Below are positions 4,407-5,818 of a stretch of 5,818 nt of DNA, in pieces. Below the pieces are notes generated by a model. The model ran no database searches. It was not told the origin of the DNA and was given only the letters and a program-made list of their open reading frames with translations. Every line of letters starts with the position of its first letter. The stretch's first letter is position 1. Origin of the DNA: UBA1231 sp045123185 (GTDB lineage Bacteria > Bacillota_I > Bacilli_A > ML615J-28 > CAG-313); assembly GCA_045123185.1 (NCBI GenBank), contig JBGVIL010000005.1, forward strand, positions 1 through 5,818. Reading direction: 5' to 3'. The translations under genes and the position numbers were made by a program.

Positions 4407-5075
4407 TTAATCTAAATAATACCATGTGTATCCTTTATATTCGTGCGTCTTACATTTTCCATCTAAGTGACATCTTAAAGTTCTATTATTAAATTTATAA
4501 TATTCAGATATTTCTTTGGTACAATCCCAAATTTTAATTAAGTTACCATCTAAATCATATTGAGCAACTTTCTTTGATCGAGGATTATTTTTACCATTAT
4601 ACTTTCCTTTTTTCGCATCGCTTAATTTCTTTTTATGTTCATCTGTTTTGTGTTTACCTTTGTTTATTTTTGACATTCTTTGTTTAAATTCTTCTGTTTG
4701 TGTATAACTATAATCCATTGTTTTATTAGATTGTTTACTATTTTCACTTCTTGAAACCAACATACAATTATTAACACTATATTCTTTATTTTGCCCATTA
4801 CTTTTAATATCTTTATCTAATTCTAACTCTCCACTTAGAAATTTTTCTTCATCATATCCATTAATTTCCTTAAAATGTTCTACGAAATAACTAAGCCAGT
4901 GCATTTCCAGCTGTAATGTTGTATTAATGTATGTTGGTGAATTATTATGAACTTTCTCTGAATAAACTCTTTCTAACATACATTTCCATTTATTATAAAC
5001 CTTTTTATTCCATTCGCTTTTTTTTATCCAACCATTAGGCATATCATTTATACCTTTTTCACAAACAATTCCCAT
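4407..5075 (-). CDS. Homing-type HNH-like endonuclease with NUMOD modules
   Basis: Residues 27-70 hold a W-x-x-M-L-x-R-V-Y segment and an aromatic helix (EMHWLSYFVEHF) typical of the lead-in to phage HNH nucleases. Residues 85-116 carry the core: ELDKDI, then YSVNNCMLVSRSENSKQSN, matching the LDKDI...YSPENC pattern of that family. Residues about 139-168 look like a NUMOD3 module (GKHKTDEHKKKLSDAKKGK), and 170-222 like a NUMOD1/IENR1 helix-turn-helix repeat (VAQYDLDGNLIKIW ... GYTWYYL). Such enzymes nick or cut DNA at a recognition site and spread their own gene. It is the last of four genes in its operon. The ATG at 5075 starts six bases after the previous gene's stop, with GGTGAT as ribosome binding site; GTG codons further up overlap that gene. 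It seems complete, and lies in no visible intron, so it is probably free-standing. Confidence 0.85.
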   Translation of the reverse strand: MGIVCEKGINDMPNGWIKKSEWNKKVYNKWKCMLERVYSEKVHNNSPTYINTTLQLEMHWLSYFVEHFKEINGYDEEKFLSGELELDKDIKSNGQNKEYSVNNCMLVSRSENSKQSNKTMDYSYTQTEEFKQRMSKINKGKHKTDEHKKKLSDAKKGKYNGKNNPRSKKVAQYDLDGNLIKIWDCTKEISEYYKFNNRTLRCHLDGKCKTHEYKGYTWYYLD

Positions 5076-5080
5076 ATTTA

Positions 5081-5254
5081 TCACCACTCGTTATAATCAG
5101 AATTTAATAACGATTCATAACATTCTCTTTCATCTTTTCCACCTTGTTGATAAGCGTTGAGAACTAAATCAACAAATCTATTATATTTTTCATCATTAGT
5201 TAAACTTGAATTATACATAATTGAATAAACACTTGCTTTAATTTCTCTTTCCAT
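5081..5254 (-). CDS. Unknown acidic 57-aa protein
   Basis: A mostly helical, acidic peptide (MEREIKASVY, then LTNDEKYNRFVDLVLNAYQQGGKDERE) with one cysteine at 45. The pattern of an amphipathic helix, a GG turn and another helix suggests a small helical protein; no family is recognised. The start at 5254 follows AAGGAG by ten or eleven bases. It is third in the operon, starting 15 bases after the membrane protein gene and nearly touching the endonuclease gene, which suggests translational coupling. Whether the endonuclease insertion altered its C-terminus cannot be told from one genome. Confidence 0.78.
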   Translation of the reverse strand: MEREIKASVYSIMYNSSLTNDEKYNRFVDLVLNAYQQGGKDERECYESLLNSDYNEW

Positions 5255-5269
5255 TTTTATCAATCTCCT

Positions 5270-5431
5270 TTATTTAATTTTCATCATAAGATACATCATT
5301 GCAATGACTATAACAGCACAACCTACAACTTGTGAAATAAATTTAAAACATAATAAGAATAATACTGATAAAACACCAACTACAATCATAAGCAAAGCAT
5401 CTAATAATTGTTTTCTTTGTTTACGTCTCAT
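5270..5431 (-). CDS. Small membrane protein, 53 aa, two helices
   Basis: A strongly basic N-terminus (MRRKQRK) is followed by two hydrophobic stretches, about residues 12-29 (ALLMIVVGVLSVLFLLC) and 32-50 (ISQVVGCAVIVIAMMYLMM), separated by K30. The positive-inside rule places both ends in the cytoplasm as a hairpin. The start at 5431 follows TAGGAG by eight bases; this Shine-Dalgarno overlaps the stop of the zinc-ribbon gene, which lies only 11 bases upstream. Function is unknown; phage early membrane peptides commonly target host envelope processes, but nothing here identifies a target. Confidence 0.75.
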   Translation of the reverse strand: MRRKQRKQLLDALLMIVVGVLSVLFLLCFKFISQVVGCAVIVIAMMYLMMKIK

Positions 5432-5442
5432 ATTAATCACTC

Positions 5443-5595
5443 CTATTTAATTAACCATTCTAAATCTCTATAATTAACTTTACCTTTTTGTCCACATTTT
5501 TTACAACGAACTTCCACTTCTTTATGAGAAACTCTTCTTTCTAATTCACTTAATTCTCTTGTTACTTGCCATTGATGTTGACATTGTTTTTTCAT
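5443..5595 (-). CDS. Zinc-ribbon-like 50-aa protein
   Basis: The N-terminus has C5-Q-H7 and the middle has a C31-K-K-C34-G knuckle, together a plausible C-x-H...C-x2-C zinc site, with a basic helix-prone linker (TRELSELERRVSHKEVEVR) between and the tail GKVNYRDLEWLIK. Small zinc ribbons of this kind bind nucleic acid or protein partners. It is first in a four-gene operon; start at 5595, nine bases after AAAGGGG, behind an RGAATA promoter. Zinc binding is inferred from residue spacing only. The TAG stop is embedded in the ribosome binding site of the next gene. Confidence 0.78.
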   Translation of the reverse strand: MKKQCQHQWQVTRELSELERRVSHKEVEVRCKKCGQKGKVNYRDLEWLIK

Positions 5596-5627
5596 TTTTT
5601 TAATCCCCTTTATTTAATTTATATTAA

Positions 5628-5656
5628 GTTATAAACAATTTGTCGAAAATTATTCT
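5628..5656 (-). promoter_or_regulatory. Promoter of the zinc-ribbon/endonuclease operon
   Basis: AGAATA (5656-5651) and TATAAC (5633-5628) on the minus strand are 17 bases apart; the -35 is followed by ATTTT and the -10 by TTAATATAAATT. The -35 overlaps the stop codon of the upstream 25-aa gene. Confidence 0.65.
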
Positions 5657-5732
5657 AACAAATCGATAAAACGATAATTACCGCTAAAGTAATAATAGTT
5701 GTAATAACGCTTAATGCTCTTGTATCTTTCAT
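5655..5732 (-). CDS. Tiny membrane peptide, 25 aa
   Basis: After MKDTRALS comes one unbroken hydrophobic run rich in I, V, T and L to the end (residues about 9-25), one transmembrane helix. Two ATG codons are in frame. The first (5744, 29 aa) directly abuts GAGGAG and is too close; the second (5732) is 12 bases away, nearer the spacing used by other genes here, so it is preferred. The peptide is preceded by its own promoter and a terminator, which argues that it is a real gene despite its size. Role unknown. Confidence 0.6.
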   Translation of the reverse strand: MKDTRALSVITTIITLAVIIVLSIC

Positions 5733-5764
5733 TTTTTGTCTCATCTCCTCGAATTTTATATTAT

Positions 5765-5793
5765 TTTATAAAAAAAGAGTTAGAAAATATTCT
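5765..5793 (-). promoter_or_regulatory. Promoter of the 25-aa membrane peptide gene
   Basis: AGAATA (5793-5788) and TATAAA (5770-5765) on the minus strand are 17 bases apart, the -35 followed by TTTT. The -35 box lies in the arm and loop of the upstream terminator hairpin. Confidence 0.6.
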
Positions 5794-5799
5794 AACTCT
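5768..5799 (-). terminator. Terminator of an upstream gene outside the window
   Basis: GAGTTAGAA and TTCTAACTC form a 9-bp stem with a 4-base loop and a run of seven T on the minus strand. The gene it ends lies beyond the right edge; the last 21 bases could hold its final codons (a TAG at 5800-5798 in one frame, a TAA at 5808-5806 in another), but the frame cannot be chosen. Confidence 0.85.
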
Positions 5800-5818
5800 A
5801 TAATTTTATTGTCTCATT

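Noticed and set aside
3746..5075. HEARO/omega RNA associated with an HNH nuclease
   Set aside because: The nuclease is of the NUMOD homing type without a RuvC-containing IscB protein, runs on the opposite strand, and is separated from the RNA by another gene.
5798..5818. 3' end of an upstream gene at the right edge
   Set aside because: Likely present because a terminator follows, but two frames with different stops fit 21 bases equally well.
1..5818. CRISPR array, insertion sequence or attachment site
   Set aside because: No regularly spaced repeats, transposase, integrase or terminal inverted repeats were seen.

Overview
The window looks like an early or accessory region of a low-GC phage (or phage-derived element) of a Bacillota host. 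All supported protein genes lie on the minus strand, are short (25 to 256 codons) and mostly unrecognisable, and are packed with strong AAGGAG-type ribosome binding sites, short U-tailed hairpin terminators and one promoter per one to four genes. Base composition is very AT-rich: I counted 13 and 16 G/C in two 60-base blocks of the 155-aa gene. There are no structural, packaging, lysis or integrase genes, so the exact phage group and host cannot be named.

Layout from right to left, the direction of minus transcription. A terminator at the right edge ends an unseen gene. A 25-aa membrane peptide follows (5655-5732). Next comes a four-gene operon: a 50-aa zinc-ribbon-like protein, a 53-aa two-helix membrane protein, a 57-aa acidic protein and a 222-aa homing-type endonuclease (HNH-like core plus NUMOD3 and NUMOD1-type DNA-binding modules), closed by a terminator at 4366-4398. 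A 57-aa beta-rich protein lies at 4147-4320. The gene-free stretch 3476-4146 holds two minus-strand terminators and, on the plus strand, what appears to be a structured non-coding RNA of about 335 nt ending in its own GNRA-capped terminator. Further left are a 71-aa acidic protein, a 256-aa coiled-coil protein, a 229-aa protein with a J-domain-like HPD segment, a gene-free stretch with pseudoknot potential (1383-1626), a 65-aa YonK-like protein, a gene pair (155 and 114 aa) behind a structured leader, and the start of a small membrane protein running off the left edge.

Two observations stand out. First, the plus-strand RNA at about 3746-4079: it is clearly richer in G/C than its surroundings (89 of 240 bases in 3781-4020), folds by eye into a four-way junction plus two further domains, and has three hairpin loops that can kiss in mutually exclusive ways. 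I do not recognise it as a known family. Second, five minus-strand promoters share an unusual -35 box (RGAATA, often followed by TTTT; one copy reads GCAATA) exactly 17 bases from a TATAWT-like -10. This differs from TTGACA and suggests a phage-modified or phage-specific transcription programme. Because terminator, promoter and stop codon often overlap, each gene cassette is extremely compact.

The genes probably act as independent small host-takeover or accessory factors rather than as one pathway; only the 5075-5595 operon and the 490/989 pair look co-transcribed.
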